Shown: piece after piece, positions 9,619 to 18,855 of the stretch
Layout: each line of letters starts with the position of its first letter
Numbering within the stretch: position 1 is the stretch's first letter
Assembly: GCA_947627155.1 (NCBI GenBank)
Contig: CANQUX010000001.1
Span: 128,046 to 192,045 of the forward strand
DNA length: 64,000 bases
From: an uncultured Alphaproteobacteria bacterium
Lineage (GTDB): Bacteria; Pseudomonadota; Alphaproteobacteria; CAAHEQ01; UBA3637
Direction: 5' to 3'
Made by a program: the position numbers and the translations under genes
Notes under the pieces: generated by a model
The model's input: the letters and a program-made list of their open reading frames with translations, nothing else
What the model was told of the DNA's origin: nothing
Databases searched by the model: none

Positions 9619-11639
9619 TTCCCTTTCAAAACAATCACACTCCATGCCGGAACAACAATATTATCTTGATTTAATTTAATTTTTTCACTACTGTCAATTA
9701 TTTCTTTCCAGTGCGTATTTGCAGGAATTTTGTATGTTATATCTTCATTAAAAGCATTAAATATAACAAATAACTTACTGTTTTCATTGTTTATTAAACA
9801 AGCTATCGCGCGAACAAAATGTTGCCAGTCACTTTCTTGCATTTGACTGCCGTCCGGTTTCAGCCAGAGGCACTCTTCGGGCGTTAAAAAATATCCGTAC
9901 TTTAAAACCGGTTCATTTTTTCGAAACGCAAGCAGCTTTTTCGTAAATTCAAGCATACGCTGCCCTTGCGGAGAAATATGCCTCCAATCAATCCATGAAA
10001 GCGCATTATCTTGCGCATAAACATTATTATTCCCGTGATGGGTTGATAAAATTTCATCACCGGATTGAATCATCGGGGTGCCGACGGATAATAAAAGCGT
10101 TGACATAAGCGCCCTCGCCCGTCGTTCCCGATTGTTTAAAATGCTCGGATCAGCCGTTTCCCCTTCCGCACCGCTGTTCCATGAAAGATTATTATCATTC
10201 CCGTCACGATTATCTTCGCCGTTCGCTTCATTATGTTTTTGATTATATGAAACCAAATCATTTAATGTAAAGCCGTCGTGTGCGGTAATAAAATTAACCG
10301 ATTCCCAAGGTTTGCGACCTTTATAACTGAACACGTCGGAAGATCCCGTTAGTCGAGAGGCCATATCGCTGGCGCATCCTTCTTCGCCTTTCCAAAAGCG
10401 ACGAGCGGTATCGCGAAACTTATCATTCCATTCGGCCCAGCCCGGGCGGAAAGCCCCGACCTGATAACCGCCCCACCCTAAATCCCACGGTTCGGCAATC
10501 AATTTTAATCGCTGCAATGTCGGATCTTGTTGAACGGTTGATAAAAAGTCGCTGTTAATGGCATATTGATTATTATCATTTCGCGCCAACGTGGTTGCCA
10601 AATCAAAACGAAAGCCGTCAATTTGAACACTATCTGCCCAATATCTTAACGTATCCATCACCAATTGCAACACGCGCGGATGCCCCAAATTAAAGGAAGC
10701 CCCGCATCCGGTTGTATCATCGTAATAGCGGGGATTATCTTTATTCAACCGATAATAAATTTGATTATCAATACCTTTATAACAAAGCGTGTGTCCTTTA
10801 TGATTGCCCTCTCCCGTATGATTATAAACAACATCTAATATAACCTCGATACCGGCTTCATGAAACACGCGGATTGTTTTTTTCAGCTCATTTAAATCAA
10901 AGCCCGACAAGTAAGGCGCATGGGGAGCCATAAAAGCAACGGGATCATATCCCCAATAATTTGTAAGGCCTTTTTCCTGCAAAAATCCGGATTCCATAAA
11001 AGCGGCAATCGGTAACAGTTCAACGGCATGAATGCCGAGCGATTTAAGATATTGAACGGCTTTTTGAGAGCTTAATCCGGCAAACGTACCGCGAACGGCA
11101 GCATCAATTTCGGGATTGAGCATGGTAAAGCCTTTCAAATGCGTTTCATAAATGATTTCTTCATCCCACGGAATAAGGGGTTTTTGAATATTTTCCCAAT
11201 CGAAACTGCTTTCATCGATCACAACGCATTTTGGAACGTATGGCGCCGAATTTTTGCGCGAAAACGATAAATCTTCCCGAACGGATAACGGATTATATCC
11301 CAAAAGCGCGTTATTAGCTTTCACGGCACGCGTTAATTGTTTTGCATACGGATCAATTAAAAGTTTATTCGGATTATACCGATTGCCTTTTTCGGGCTCA
11401 TACGGGCCGTAAACGCGATAACCGTATAATTGCCCCGGTTTCAGCCCGACGACATAACCGTGAAAAACTTCATCGGTATATTCGGGCAAAACAATGCGTT
11501 CCTCATGCTTTTCGTTTTTATCAAACACACATAATTCCACTTTTTGCGCATGTGCCGAAAAAAGTGCGAAATTAACGCCTTTTCCGTCATATTGAGCGCC
11601 TAACGGATAAGGATATCCTTTTAAAACTTCATAACTCAT
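9615..11639 (-). CDS. glgX: Glycogen debranching enzyme (isoamylase type, GH13)
   Basis: 674 residues. An N-terminal CBM48 domain (about residues 8-100) precedes the GH13 barrel. Barrel motifs: D-V-V-Y-N-H-T (conserved region I), G-F-R-F-D-L-A with the nucleophile Asp (II), I-A-E-P-W-D with the acid/base Glu (III) and F-I-T-A-H-D-G (IV). The segment N-x-K-H-N-E-A-N-G-E-D-N-R-D-G is typical of GlgX. It hydrolyses alpha-1,6 branches of limit dextrins. It overlaps glgB and malQ by 4 bases each, so the three are one operon. Confidence 0.94.
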   Translation of the reverse strand: MSYEVLKGYPYPLGAQYDGKGVNFALFSAHAQKVELCVFDKNEKHEERIVLPEYTDEVFHGYVVGLKPGQLYGYRVYGPYEPEKGNRYNPNKLLIDPYAKQLTRAVKANNALLGYNPLSVREDLSFSRKNSAPYVPKCVVIDESSFDWENIQKPLIPWDEEIIYETHLKGFTMLNPEIDAAVRGTFAGLSSQKAVQYLKSLGIHAVELLPIAAFMESGFLQEKGLTNYWGYDPVAFMAPHAPYLSGFDLNELKKTIRVFHEAGIEVILDVVYNHTGEGNHKGHTLCYKGIDNQIYYRLNKDNPRYYDDTTGCGASFNLGHPRVLQLVMDTLRYWADSVQIDGFRFDLATTLARNDNNQYAINSDFLSTVQQDPTLQRLKLIAEPWDLGWGGYQVGAFRPGWAEWNDKFRDTARRFWKGEEGCASDMASRLTGSSDVFSYKGRKPWESVNFITAHDGFTLNDLVSYNQKHNEANGEDNRDGNDNNLSWNSGAEGETADPSILNNRERRARALMSTLLLSVGTPMIQSGDEILSTHHGNNNVYAQDNALSWIDWRHISPQGQRMLEFTKKLLAFRKNEPVLKYGYFLTPEECLWLKPDGSQMQESDWQHFVRAIACLINNENSKLFVIFNAFNEDITYKIPANTHWKEIIDSSEKIKLNQDNIVVPAWSVIVLKGK

Positions 11640-13855
11640 TTTTCCCCCTGTTTTTTAAGTTGAAAGACAGAAACACCGAGCGGCGGTAATGTCACGGTTA
11701 TGGAATACGGTTTAAAATTCCAACCGTCCGATGTTTCAATAAGTTCCTTGTTGATAACGCCGGAACCGGCAAAGCGCGTATCATCGGAATTCAATATTTC
11801 TTCATATTCTCCGGCCTGATTAACCCCGATTCGATAATCCTTTCGCACAACTGGTGTGAAATTACAGGCAATAATTAAGGCCTCTCCTGCTTTATTTTTC
11901 CGCATAAACGTTAAAACGGAGTTATCGCTGTCGCTGCCGTCAATCCATTCAAACCCGGCAGAATCACAATCCAGCTCATATAATTCGCTTTTTGTTTGAT
12001 ATAAAGTATTTAACTGTTTTATTAAGCGCAACAACCCCAAATGAATTGGATTTTTTAATAAATCCCAATCCAAACTGTCGGCATAATTCCATTCCTGCCG
12101 CACGGCAAACTCATCGCCCATAAAAAGAAGTTTTTTGCCGGGATGCATAAATTGATATGTATAATACAAACGCAAATTAGCCATTTTTTGCCAAAAATCA
12201 CCCGGCATTTTATCAATCATCGGGCCTTTACCGTGCACAACCTCATCATGCGAAAGCGGTAAAATAAAGTTTTCGTAAAAAGTATAAAGAAAACTGAATG
12301 TCAGCTCGTTTTGGCGATATTTGCGTAAAACGGGATCATGTTGCATATAGTCCAACGTGTCATGCATCCACCCCATATTCCACTTATAGCCGAAACCCAA
12401 ACCGCCGATATAAGTCGGCTTCGAAACCATGGGCCATGAGGTTGATTCTTCCGCAAACGTAACCGCACCCGCATTTTCACCGTACACATATTCATTTAAC
12501 CGACGCAGGAAATTGATGGCTTCAATGTTTTCGCGCCCGCCGTATTTGTTCGGAATCCACTCACCCTCTTTTCGGGAATAATCCAAATATAACATACTGG
12601 CAACGGCATCAACCCGCAACGCATCGATATGATATTCTCTGATCCAAAACAAAGCGTTTGCCGATAAAAAGCAGGAAACTTCATTTCTGCCGTAATTATA
12701 GATTTTTGTTCCCCAATCTTTATGCTCGCCCAAACGCGGATCCTGATGTTCATAAAGTGCCGTTCCGTCAAAGTTTGAAAGCCCGAAAGCATCTTTCGGA
12801 AAATGCGCCGGTACCCAATCCATAATAACTCCGATTCCCGCCTGATGCAGTTTATCAATTAAATATTTAAAATCATTCGGCGATCCGTATCGACTTGTCG
12901 GCGCATAAAGCCCCATCGGCTGATATCCCCACGAGCCGTCAAACGGATATTCCGCCAAAGGCAAAAACTCAACATGCGTAAACTTGTTTTCAAGCACATA
13001 GGCCGGCAATTCTTCCGCCATTTCCCGATATGTCAGCCAGCGATTATTTTCCAACGAATTTCTGCGCCACGACCCGAAATGCACCTCATAAACGGAAATC
13101 GGCCTATCCATAGCATTAGCCCGATGCCGTTCGCGCGCAACCCATTGAGAATCATTCCAATCATAGGAATTTTGATCAAAAACCAGCGTTCCCGTTTTCG
13201 GACGCATTTCAAACGCTTGCCCGTACGGATCAATTTTTAACGGCAACAACTCGCCGTTTGCCCCGATAATTTCATATTTATAAATGCACCACTCGGGCAA
13301 ATGCGGAATAAATAACTCCCACACGCCGGATTGTCCGCGCGGACGCATGACATGACGTCGTCCGTCCCAATCATTAAAATTACCCACAACACTCACTCGT
13401 TTGGCATTTGGCGCCCAAACGGCAAAGCAAACGCCTTTGCACCCCTGATGCGTTATTAAATGCGCTCCCAGCTTTTCATAAATTTTCTTATGTGTGCCTT
13501 CATTAAAGAGATATAAATCAAAATCACCCAAAACGGGCAAAAAACCGTAAGGATCACGCGTTTCATAGGTATTGCCGTCGTAAAGCGTTATTTTAAAAGC
13601 ATATTCGAAAAATGAGGAACCGGCCACAGCTTCAAAAAAACCGTCTGCCGTTCTTTTATTCATTAAAAAGGTTTCTTTTGTGTTGCAATTGATTAGCTCG
13701 ATTTTATCGGCCTGCGGTTGAAAAGTTCGAACGACGATTACCTTTTTGCCTACCGTGTTTGTTTCTTCATGCATTCCCAACACTGCAAAAATATCGCCGT
13801 AAAAACGCCCTGTTCGAATTAAGTCAATCGTTTGCATATCAAGTTGTTCCGTCAT
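11636..13855 (-). CDS. glgB: 1,4-alpha-glucan branching enzyme (GH13)
   Basis: 739 residues, the usual GlgB length. An N-terminal domain of about 110 residues is followed by a CBM48 module (WAPNAKRVSVVGNFNDW near 150-165) and the barrel. Catalytic motifs: D-W-V-P-A-H-F, L-R-V-D-A-V-A-S-M with the nucleophile Asp, F-A-E-E-S with the acid/base Glu, and L-S-H-D-E-V-V-H-G. It forms alpha-1,6 branches in glycogen. First gene of the operon; AAAGAGG precedes the ATG. No glgA, glgC or glgP is present in the window. Confidence 0.95.
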   Translation of the reverse strand: MTEQLDMQTIDLIRTGRFYGDIFAVLGMHEETNTVGKKVIVVRTFQPQADKIELINCNTKETFLMNKRTADGFFEAVAGSSFFEYAFKITLYDGNTYETRDPYGFLPVLGDFDLYLFNEGTHKKIYEKLGAHLITHQGCKGVCFAVWAPNAKRVSVVGNFNDWDGRRHVMRPRGQSGVWELFIPHLPEWCIYKYEIIGANGELLPLKIDPYGQAFEMRPKTGTLVFDQNSYDWNDSQWVARERHRANAMDRPISVYEVHFGSWRRNSLENNRWLTYREMAEELPAYVLENKFTHVEFLPLAEYPFDGSWGYQPMGLYAPTSRYGSPNDFKYLIDKLHQAGIGVIMDWVPAHFPKDAFGLSNFDGTALYEHQDPRLGEHKDWGTKIYNYGRNEVSCFLSANALFWIREYHIDALRVDAVASMLYLDYSRKEGEWIPNKYGGRENIEAINFLRRLNEYVYGENAGAVTFAEESTSWPMVSKPTYIGGLGFGYKWNMGWMHDTLDYMQHDPVLRKYRQNELTFSFLYTFYENFILPLSHDEVVHGKGPMIDKMPGDFWQKMANLRLYYTYQFMHPGKKLLFMGDEFAVRQEWNYADSLDWDLLKNPIHLGLLRLIKQLNTLYQTKSELYELDCDSAGFEWIDGSDSDNSVLTFMRKNKAGEALIIACNFTPVVRKDYRIGVNQAGEYEEILNSDDTRFAGSGVINKELIETSDGWNFKPYSITVTLPPLGVSVFQLKKQGEK

Positions 13856-13985
13856 TTTAAGCCTCTTTCAATTACCGTTTCAATTATTTATAACATTATT
13901 TCGGTATAAAAGGGAAGAAAAAAAAGAATATTCGTCCAAAAAAAGCATTTTTACGACTTTTTTTTGAAATTTTATAAAAAAAGCC

Positions 13986-14014
13986 TTGCATTCATCTTGA
14001 AAAAGTGGTAAACA
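13986..14014 (+). promoter_or_regulatory. Candidate promoter of ppdK
   Basis: TTGCAT and TAAACA separated by 17 bases, about 75 bases before the ppdK start. The -10 is a moderate match. It lacks the palindromic spacer site found at other TTGCAT promoters in the window. The glg operon promoter should lie in the same 233-base gap, but I could not assign it. Confidence 0.5.
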
Positions 14015-14088
14015 AGCAGGGTAAAAAATTCAATTTCCATAAACAAAAGTATTTTATGGTTTTTTAACAAATAACAAAGGAAAAATAA

Positions 14089-16755
14089 ATGACAAAATGG
14101 GTTTACACATTTGGTGACGGCGCAGCGGAAGGCAATGCCGACATGCGTAATCTTTTAGGCGGTAAAGGCGCAAATCTGGCTGAAATGAGCCGGGTCGGCG
14201 TTCCTGTTCCGCCGGGTTTTACCATTACAACGGAAGTTTGCACATATTATTATGAAAACAATCACACGTATCCGGCTGATTTGAAAGATCAGGTTTTAGC
14301 CGCTTTGGCCGGTATTGAAGCCAAAATGGGCAAAAAATTCGGTGATCCGAAAAATCCGCTTTTATTCTCGGTTCGTTCGGGTGCTCGGGTTTCCATGCCG
14401 GGTATGATGGATACCGTTTTGAACTTGGGTTTAAATGATGAAACGGTTGTCGGCTTGGCTGAAAAATCAGGCAATGAAAAGTTTGCTTACGACAGCTATC
14501 GTCGGTTCATTCAAATGTATGGCGACGTGGTGATGGGTGTTCACAGCTCAAAATTTGAAGCCGTGTTAGACAGAGTTCGTGAAGAAAACGGCTATAAGTT
14601 TGATAACCAAATGACGGTGGAACAATTAAAGGCCGTTATTAAAGAATATAAAGAAATCTGCGAAAAAGACGGACATCCGTTGCCGCAAGATCCGAAAGAA
14701 CAACTCTGGGGCGGTATCGGAGCCGTGTTCGGTTCATGGATGGTCGATCGTGCCATTTACTATCGGAAATTAAACAATATTCCGGGTGACTGGGGTACGG
14801 CTGTTAACGTTCAAACCATGGTGTTCGGTAACTACGGCGATACATCGGCAACCGGGGTTTGCTTCTCGCGCGATCCGGCAACCGGTGAAAATTACTTCTA
14901 CGGCGAATATTTGAAAAACGCCCAAGGGGAAGACGTTGTGGCCGGTATTCGCACACCGCAACCGATGACAAAACTCGTTAAAGAACGGCGTCATATCGAC
15001 CTGCCCTGCATGGAAGAAGAATTTCCTGCCGTTTATAACGAATTGAATGCCATTCGTGAAAAACTGGAAGCACACTACAAAGATATGCAAGATATGGAAT
15101 TTACCATTCAAGACGGCAAATTGTGGATGTTGCAAACACGGAACGGCAAACGCACGGGAACGGCTGCGTTACGCATTGCCGTTGAAATGGTCAAAGAAGG
15201 GTTAATTGACAAGAAAACAGCCATTATGCGTGTTGAAGCCCCGCAATTGGATCAATTATTGCACCCGATGTTTGATAAATCGGAAAAACGCGTTGTTTTA
15301 ACAACCGGTTTGCCAGCTTCTCCGGGCGCTGCCGTCGGTCAGGTTGTGTTTTCGGCGGAAGATGCCGAAAAACAAGCCGAAGAAGGCAAAAAAGTTGTTT
15401 TGGTTCGAATTGAAACCTCTCCGGAAGATATTGCCGGTATGCACGTTTCGCAAGGTATTTTAACGGCCCGCGGCGGTATGACATCTCACGCAGCCGTTGT
15501 GGCGCGCGGCATGGGTAAACCCTGTGTATCCGGCGTGTCTGATTTAAGAATTGACTATGAAGGCAAATTCTTAAAAGTCGGCGATACGGTTATTAAAGAA
15601 GGCGATATGATTTCCATTGACGGAACAACCGGTCAGGTCATGGCAGGTGCTTTAAAGCTTGTTTTACCGGAAATGACGGGTAATTTCGGCGAATTTATGA
15701 GCTGGGTCGATGAAATTCGCACCTTGGGTGTTCGCACCAATGCCGAAACACCGCTTGATGCCAAAACGGCACGTCAATTCGGGGCGGAAGGCATCGGTTT
15801 GTGCCGTACGGAACACATGTTCTTTGATCCGGCCCGAATTAACCACATGCGCGAAATGATTTTATCGCACACGGTTGAAGATCGCCGGAAAGCATTGGCA
15901 AAATTGTTGCCCTATCAACGGCAAGACTTTGTTGACTTGTTCACCATTATGGAAGGGTTACCGGTCACCATTCGTTTCTTGGATCCGCCGTTGCATGAGT
16001 TCTTGCCGAACAAACGCGAAGAACAAGCGGAAATTGCTCGTGAATTAGGCGTCAGCGTTGAAGAAATTGCAGCGCGCACGGCCAAATTGCACGAAGCCAA
16101 CCCCATGTTGGGTCATCGCGGTTGCCGGTTAGGCATTACATATCCGGAAATCAACGAAATGCAGGCACGGGCTGTTTTTGAAGCGGCTGTTGAAGTTATG
16201 TCAAAAACAGGCAAAACCATTGTGCCGGAAATTATGATTCCGCTGGTCGGCACGAAAAAAGAGCTTGATTTAGCCAAAGCCGTTGTGGTGAAAGTGGCTG
16301 ATGAAGTCATGGCCGAATCGGGCAAGAAGTTTGAATATCATGTCGGAACAATGATTGAATTGCCGCGGGCAGCAATCACGGCTGACAAGATTGCCGAAAC
16401 AGCCGAATTTTTCAGCTTCGGAACAAACGACTTAACGCAAACAACCTTGGGTATGAGCCGTGATGATGCCGGTTCGTTCTTACCCGAATATGTTCAAAAA
16501 GGCATTTACGAACAAGATCCGTTTGCCTCATTGGATCAGGAAGGTGTGGGTGCGTTGGTTGAAATTGCCGTACAGAAAGGAAAATCCGTGCGTCCGAATA
16601 TCAAACTGGGTATTTGCGGCGAACACGGCGGTGATCCGAAAACCATTGACTTCTGTCATCGGGTCGGATTAACCTATGTTTCCTGCTCACCGTATCGTGT
16701 TCCCATTGCACGATTGGCAGCAGCGCAAGCGGCAGTCCGCAACGAAAAGAAATAA
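14089..16755 (+). CDS. ppdK: Pyruvate, phosphate dikinase
   Basis: 888 residues, full length. Domains in order: the ATP-grasp nucleotide-binding part ([10 protein letters not shown] near residue 25; [11 protein letters not shown] near 97-107), the swivelling phosphohistidine domain with G-G-M-T-S-H-A-A (catalytic His near residue 466), and the C-terminal PEP/pyruvate barrel with G-T-N-D-L-T-Q-T and the G-I-C-G-E-H-G-G loop carrying the catalytic Cys. It interconverts pyruvate plus ATP and phosphate with PEP plus AMP and pyrophosphate, and in many anaerobes runs in the glycolytic direction. It is divergent from the glycogen operon, which suggests a joint role in central carbon flow. GC3 is somewhat higher than in neighbours, as expected for a highly expressed gene. 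Confidence 0.97.
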   Translation: MTKWVYTFGDGAAEGNADMRNLLGGKGANLAEMSRVGVPVPPGFTITTEVCTYYYENNHTYPADLKDQVLAALAGIEAKMGKKFGDPKNPLLFSVRSGARVSMPGMMDTVLNLGLNDETVVGLAEKSGNEKFAYDSYRRFIQMYGDVVMGVHSSKFEAVLDRVREENGYKFDNQMTVEQLKAVIKEYKEICEKDGHPLPQDPKEQLWGGIGAVFGSWMVDRAIYYRKLNNIPGDWGTAVNVQTMVFGNYGDTSATGVCFSRDPATGENYFYGEYLKNAQGEDVVAGIRTPQPMTKLVKERRHIDLPCMEEEFPAVYNELNAIREKLEAHYKDMQDMEFTIQDGKLWMLQTRNGKRTGTAALRIAVEMVKEGLIDKKTAIMRVEAPQLDQLLHPMFDKSEKRVVLTTGLPASPGAAVGQVVFSAEDAEKQAEEGKKVVLVRIETSPEDIAGMHVSQGILTARGGMTSHAAVVARGMGKPCVSGVSDLRIDYEGKFLKVGDTVIKEGDMISIDGTTGQVMAGALKLVLPEMTGNFGEFMSWVDEIRTLGVRTNAETPLDAKTARQFGAEGIGLCRTEHMFFDPARINHMREMILSHTVEDRRKALAKLLPYQRQDFVDLFTIMEGLPVTIRFLDPPLHEFLPNKREEQAEIARELGVSVEEIAARTAKLHEANPMLGHRGCRLGITYPEINEMQARAVFEAAVEVMSKTGKTIVPEIMIPLVGTKKELDLAKAVVVKVADEVMAESGKKFEYHVGTMIELPRAAITADKIAETAEFFSFGTNDLTQTTLGMSRDDAGSFLPEYVQKGIYEQDPFASLDQEGVGALVEIAVQKGKSVRPNIKLGICGEHGGDPKTIDFCHRVGLTYVSCSPYRVPIARLAAAQAAVRNEKK

Positions 16756-16773
16756 TTTATTTCTCATCGCACA

Positions 16774-16811
16774 AAAAAGCCCGTTGACGAAGTTGTCAAC
16801 GGGTTTTTTAT
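16774..16811 (+). terminator. Rho-independent terminator of ppdK
   Basis: Perfect 9-bp stem CCCGTTGAC/GTCAACGGG with a 6-base loop, flanked by A and T runs, so it may work in both directions for the convergent gene at 16831. Confidence 0.92.
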
Positions 16812-16830
16812 TGTTTATAAAAGCAAAATG

Positions 16831-18348
16831 CTATCTTACTTCTTCTCCTTTGCATAAAGCTACACCATGAGAAGCTCCGTTACCGCGAGCAGTATCATGG
16901 ACGAGCCCATTACTGATTCTAACATTTGCCACTCGGCAACCCGTATAATCGTTTCTTAACCACACATCATTATCCGAAAATCCGGAAAACAGCGTTTTTA
17001 ATTGAACGATAACCGAGGAAATATTAGAAGCAACTTTATTTGTATTTCCGATTGATGTTGCATGACAATATCCCGCTTCCCGAGCGGCAATATTTATCGA
17101 ATCGGCACATTGTAAAACGGAATAATCTGCCATAAAATCCGGTTCCGATACGGTTGATGAATCGCAAGGTGAATCACTGACATGGGTTTTTGCCGCACAA
17201 AAACGACAAGCACTCCACCAATTCATCCGTATTTGGGAGCCGGAATATTTTGTCTTTGTTTGTGTTTGCTCGTTTGATATAATAATTTCACCTGTTGAAT
17301 CACCTTCAACTGATTGACAGTGTCCGCTAAAAAATGGTCCGGGTTCATCTGAAAATTCAAGCTCACACCCATTTTCTCCACCCTGTCCCCATCCTAAATA
17401 GCAGTATTTCTCAAATCCGCCGTCGGGATTACAATCTTCGTTGGTGCGGCATTCATAAGCAGCGCAGCCTTGTGCCGATTCTTTCCAACTTTCGCCCTCG
17501 GGACACGGTTCACATTTGCCTTGTGTAGTGTTACAAACCGGATTTTCCGTGCCTTTTTTAAGACAATCATCATTCGTGGTGCATTCCACACATTCATTAT
17601 TGAGCCATATAGGCGTTGCAGTCGGACACGATTCGCAATTACCCAGCTCATCATTGCAACGGGGTTTGCTTAAATCTTTGCAATCCGTATGCTCTATACA
17701 TTCCACGCATTCGTTGTTTTCTATATCACAAATAGGTCTTGAAGCCTCACAATCTTTATTATCACCACACCAACCTTCGGGGCGATTCGAATCATAGTTT
17801 CCGTTCACTTCTTCTGCATCAAACTGAATGTAAAATTCATTGGCTTCATCACTTGAACATAAATCATCTTCTTTATAGGGCTGTTTATTGATTTCCATAT
17901 ACATTAAACCGTCCATGGCGCTGACAAGTGTTGTAAGCGGTTTACAAACACCTTTCGAAACATTCCCGACTTTAATATAATAAGCATCTGCTTCACGGCA
18001 GTTATAAAATTCTGCTTTATCTTTGCGGATGCAATCATAATCAACAGGATAACGATCATATTGTGTTGATAAATGCCCGCTGTAATGTTCATTTTCGGGT
18101 GTATCATCATAAGGATCCCCCAATAACAATTCTTCATTCCCCAAAGCATATTTAACCTTTAAATCGTTGCGCATTAAGTTAATTTCATTGGCAATTTGAT
18201 CGGCCTGATAGTAGTTCATTGCTAATTTATAGCCCACGATTCCGCCGATTGATAAAATAGCAATAATAGCCAGCACCCCGAGCATTTCAACCATTGAACG
18301 CCCGCTTTGAGATTGATTTTCAATTTGTTTTTTTGATTTTTTTGTCAT
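16831..18348 (-). CDS. Pilin-like (class III signal) protein with cysteine-rich stalk, paralog A
   Basis: 505 residues. The N-terminus is basic, then SGRSMVEMLGVLAIIAI, a type IV prepilin-like site with Gly before the cut, Glu at +5 and a single hydrophobic helix; Arg at +1 instead of Phe is unusual. A conserved pilin-like module follows to about residue 190. A stalk of cysteine-rich repeats of about 35-40 residues (C-V-E-C-x-x-x-x-D-C pattern) runs to about 330. The C-terminal domain begins with N-W-W-S-A-C-R-F-C and ends in A-L-C, like the C-type-lectin-like domains of paralogs at 18763 and 62655. Unlike those, its last codons are ordinary AT-rich ones and no GC-rich element follows. Probably a surface pilus-type subunit or adhesin; function unproven. 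Confidence 0.8.
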   Translation of the reverse strand: MTKKSKKQIENQSQSGRSMVEMLGVLAIIAILSIGGIVGYKLAMNYYQADQIANEINLMRNDLKVKYALGNEELLLGDPYDDTPENEHYSGHLSTQYDRYPVDYDCIRKDKAEFYNCREADAYYIKVGNVSKGVCKPLTTLVSAMDGLMYMEINKQPYKEDDLCSSDEANEFYIQFDAEEVNGNYDSNRPEGWCGDNKDCEASRPICDIENNECVECIEHTDCKDLSKPRCNDELGNCESCPTATPIWLNNECVECTTNDDCLKKGTENPVCNTTQGKCEPCPEGESWKESAQGCAAYECRTNEDCNPDGGFEKYCYLGWGQGGENGCELEFSDEPGPFFSGHCQSVEGDSTGEIIISNEQTQTKTKYSGSQIRMNWWSACRFCAAKTHVSDSPCDSSTVSEPDFMADYSVLQCADSINIAAREAGYCHATSIGNTNKVASNISSVIVQLKTLFSGFSDNDVWLRNDYTGCRVANVRISNGLVHDTARGNGASHGVALCKGEEVR

Positions 18349-18374
18349 TTTTGACTCCCTTTCACTCTACGAAT

Positions 18375-18403
18375 AGCATAAAATAAACGTACCTTTAATG
18401 CAA
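18375..18403 (-). promoter_or_regulatory. Promoter with AAASGNNCGTTT operator (pilin-like A)
   Basis: Minus strand: TTGCAT, 17-base spacer, TATGCT. The spacer carries AAAGGTACGTTT (18385-18396). The -35 and operator are identical to those at 20216 and 34961. The ATG at 18348 has an AAGGGAG site. Confidence 0.75.
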
Positions 18404-18494
18404 CGCGGTTTTCGGGGCAAAAATTGCCTTCAAAAGACAAAAAATCACCTCTAAAAAACACTCGAAAAATCAATCGTTTCAGGAAAAAATAAAT

Positions 18495-18545
18495 TTTTTT
18501 TGAAAAAATCAAAAAAAAGTGTTGCAAAAATCGTACGTTTAATTG
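18495..18545 (+). promoter_or_regulatory. Distal inverted operator copy upstream of pilin-like A
   Basis: A T-run/A-run block is followed by GTGTTGCAAAAATCGTACG (18519 onward), an inverted version of the promoter element about 140 bases downstream. The same block occurs at 20337-20419 and 35084-35161. It could be a second operator for looping or the -35 region of a divergent promoter. The only downstream frame is a 14-codon ORF at 18569. Confidence 0.55.
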
Positions 18546-18593
18546 AGGAAAGAGAAACAGGAAAAATATGTTTGTTTTCGCTATTATTGAGGG

Positions 18594-18762
18594 GATAAAT
18601 TCATATTATTGATAATCTTTTCCCCTCTATCGGCGGGTGTGGGGCGGCGCAACTGTGCCGTTCCGCAATGTGCTGATAGAGGGGAAAGAGAGAGGTGCCC
18701 CGCTGAATGGAAGCCGTAAAGGCGGGGCATAAGGGGAAAGACGGCATGTGCGGGCGCTGGCC
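18594..18762 (-). repeat. GC-rich 3' element downstream of pilin-like B
   Basis: GC-rich island in AT-rich DNA right after the stop of the 18763 gene. It contains the perfect arms TGCCCCGC (18696-18703) and GCGGGGCA (18722-18729) around an 18-base loop. A second inverted repeat, CCCCTCTATC/GATAGAGGGG, has its arms about 18605 and 18675. About 55 bases (18690-18745) are nearly identical to 62587-62642 after the paralog at 62655. Position and base composition resemble the initiation-of-mutagenic-homing hairpin of DGRs; a terminator role is also possible. Confidence 0.7.
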
Positions 18763-18855
18763 TCACTCACATAAGGCGAAGAGCTCGCCGTTGCTGCGAC
18801 CGGCGTTGCTGACTTTACCGGTACTGAGGTAGACGCAGTACGCGTAGCAGGAATT
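18763..18855 (-). other. Candidate DGR-type variable region (VR) of pilin-like B
   Basis: The last 31 codons begin with AAT TCC TGC TAC GCG TAC and end GCC TTA TGT GAG TGA, blocks shared exactly with 62655-62744. Between them, 9 of the first 20 codons differ and 7 of those keep the third base (TGC/ATC, TAC/ACC, CTC/CGC, AGT/ATT, AGC/TCC, GCC/TCC, GGT/TAT). That is the pattern left by mutating the adenines of AAC/AAT codons in a template. There is one 3-base length difference, so two templates or a later indel would be needed. Confidence 0.55.
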
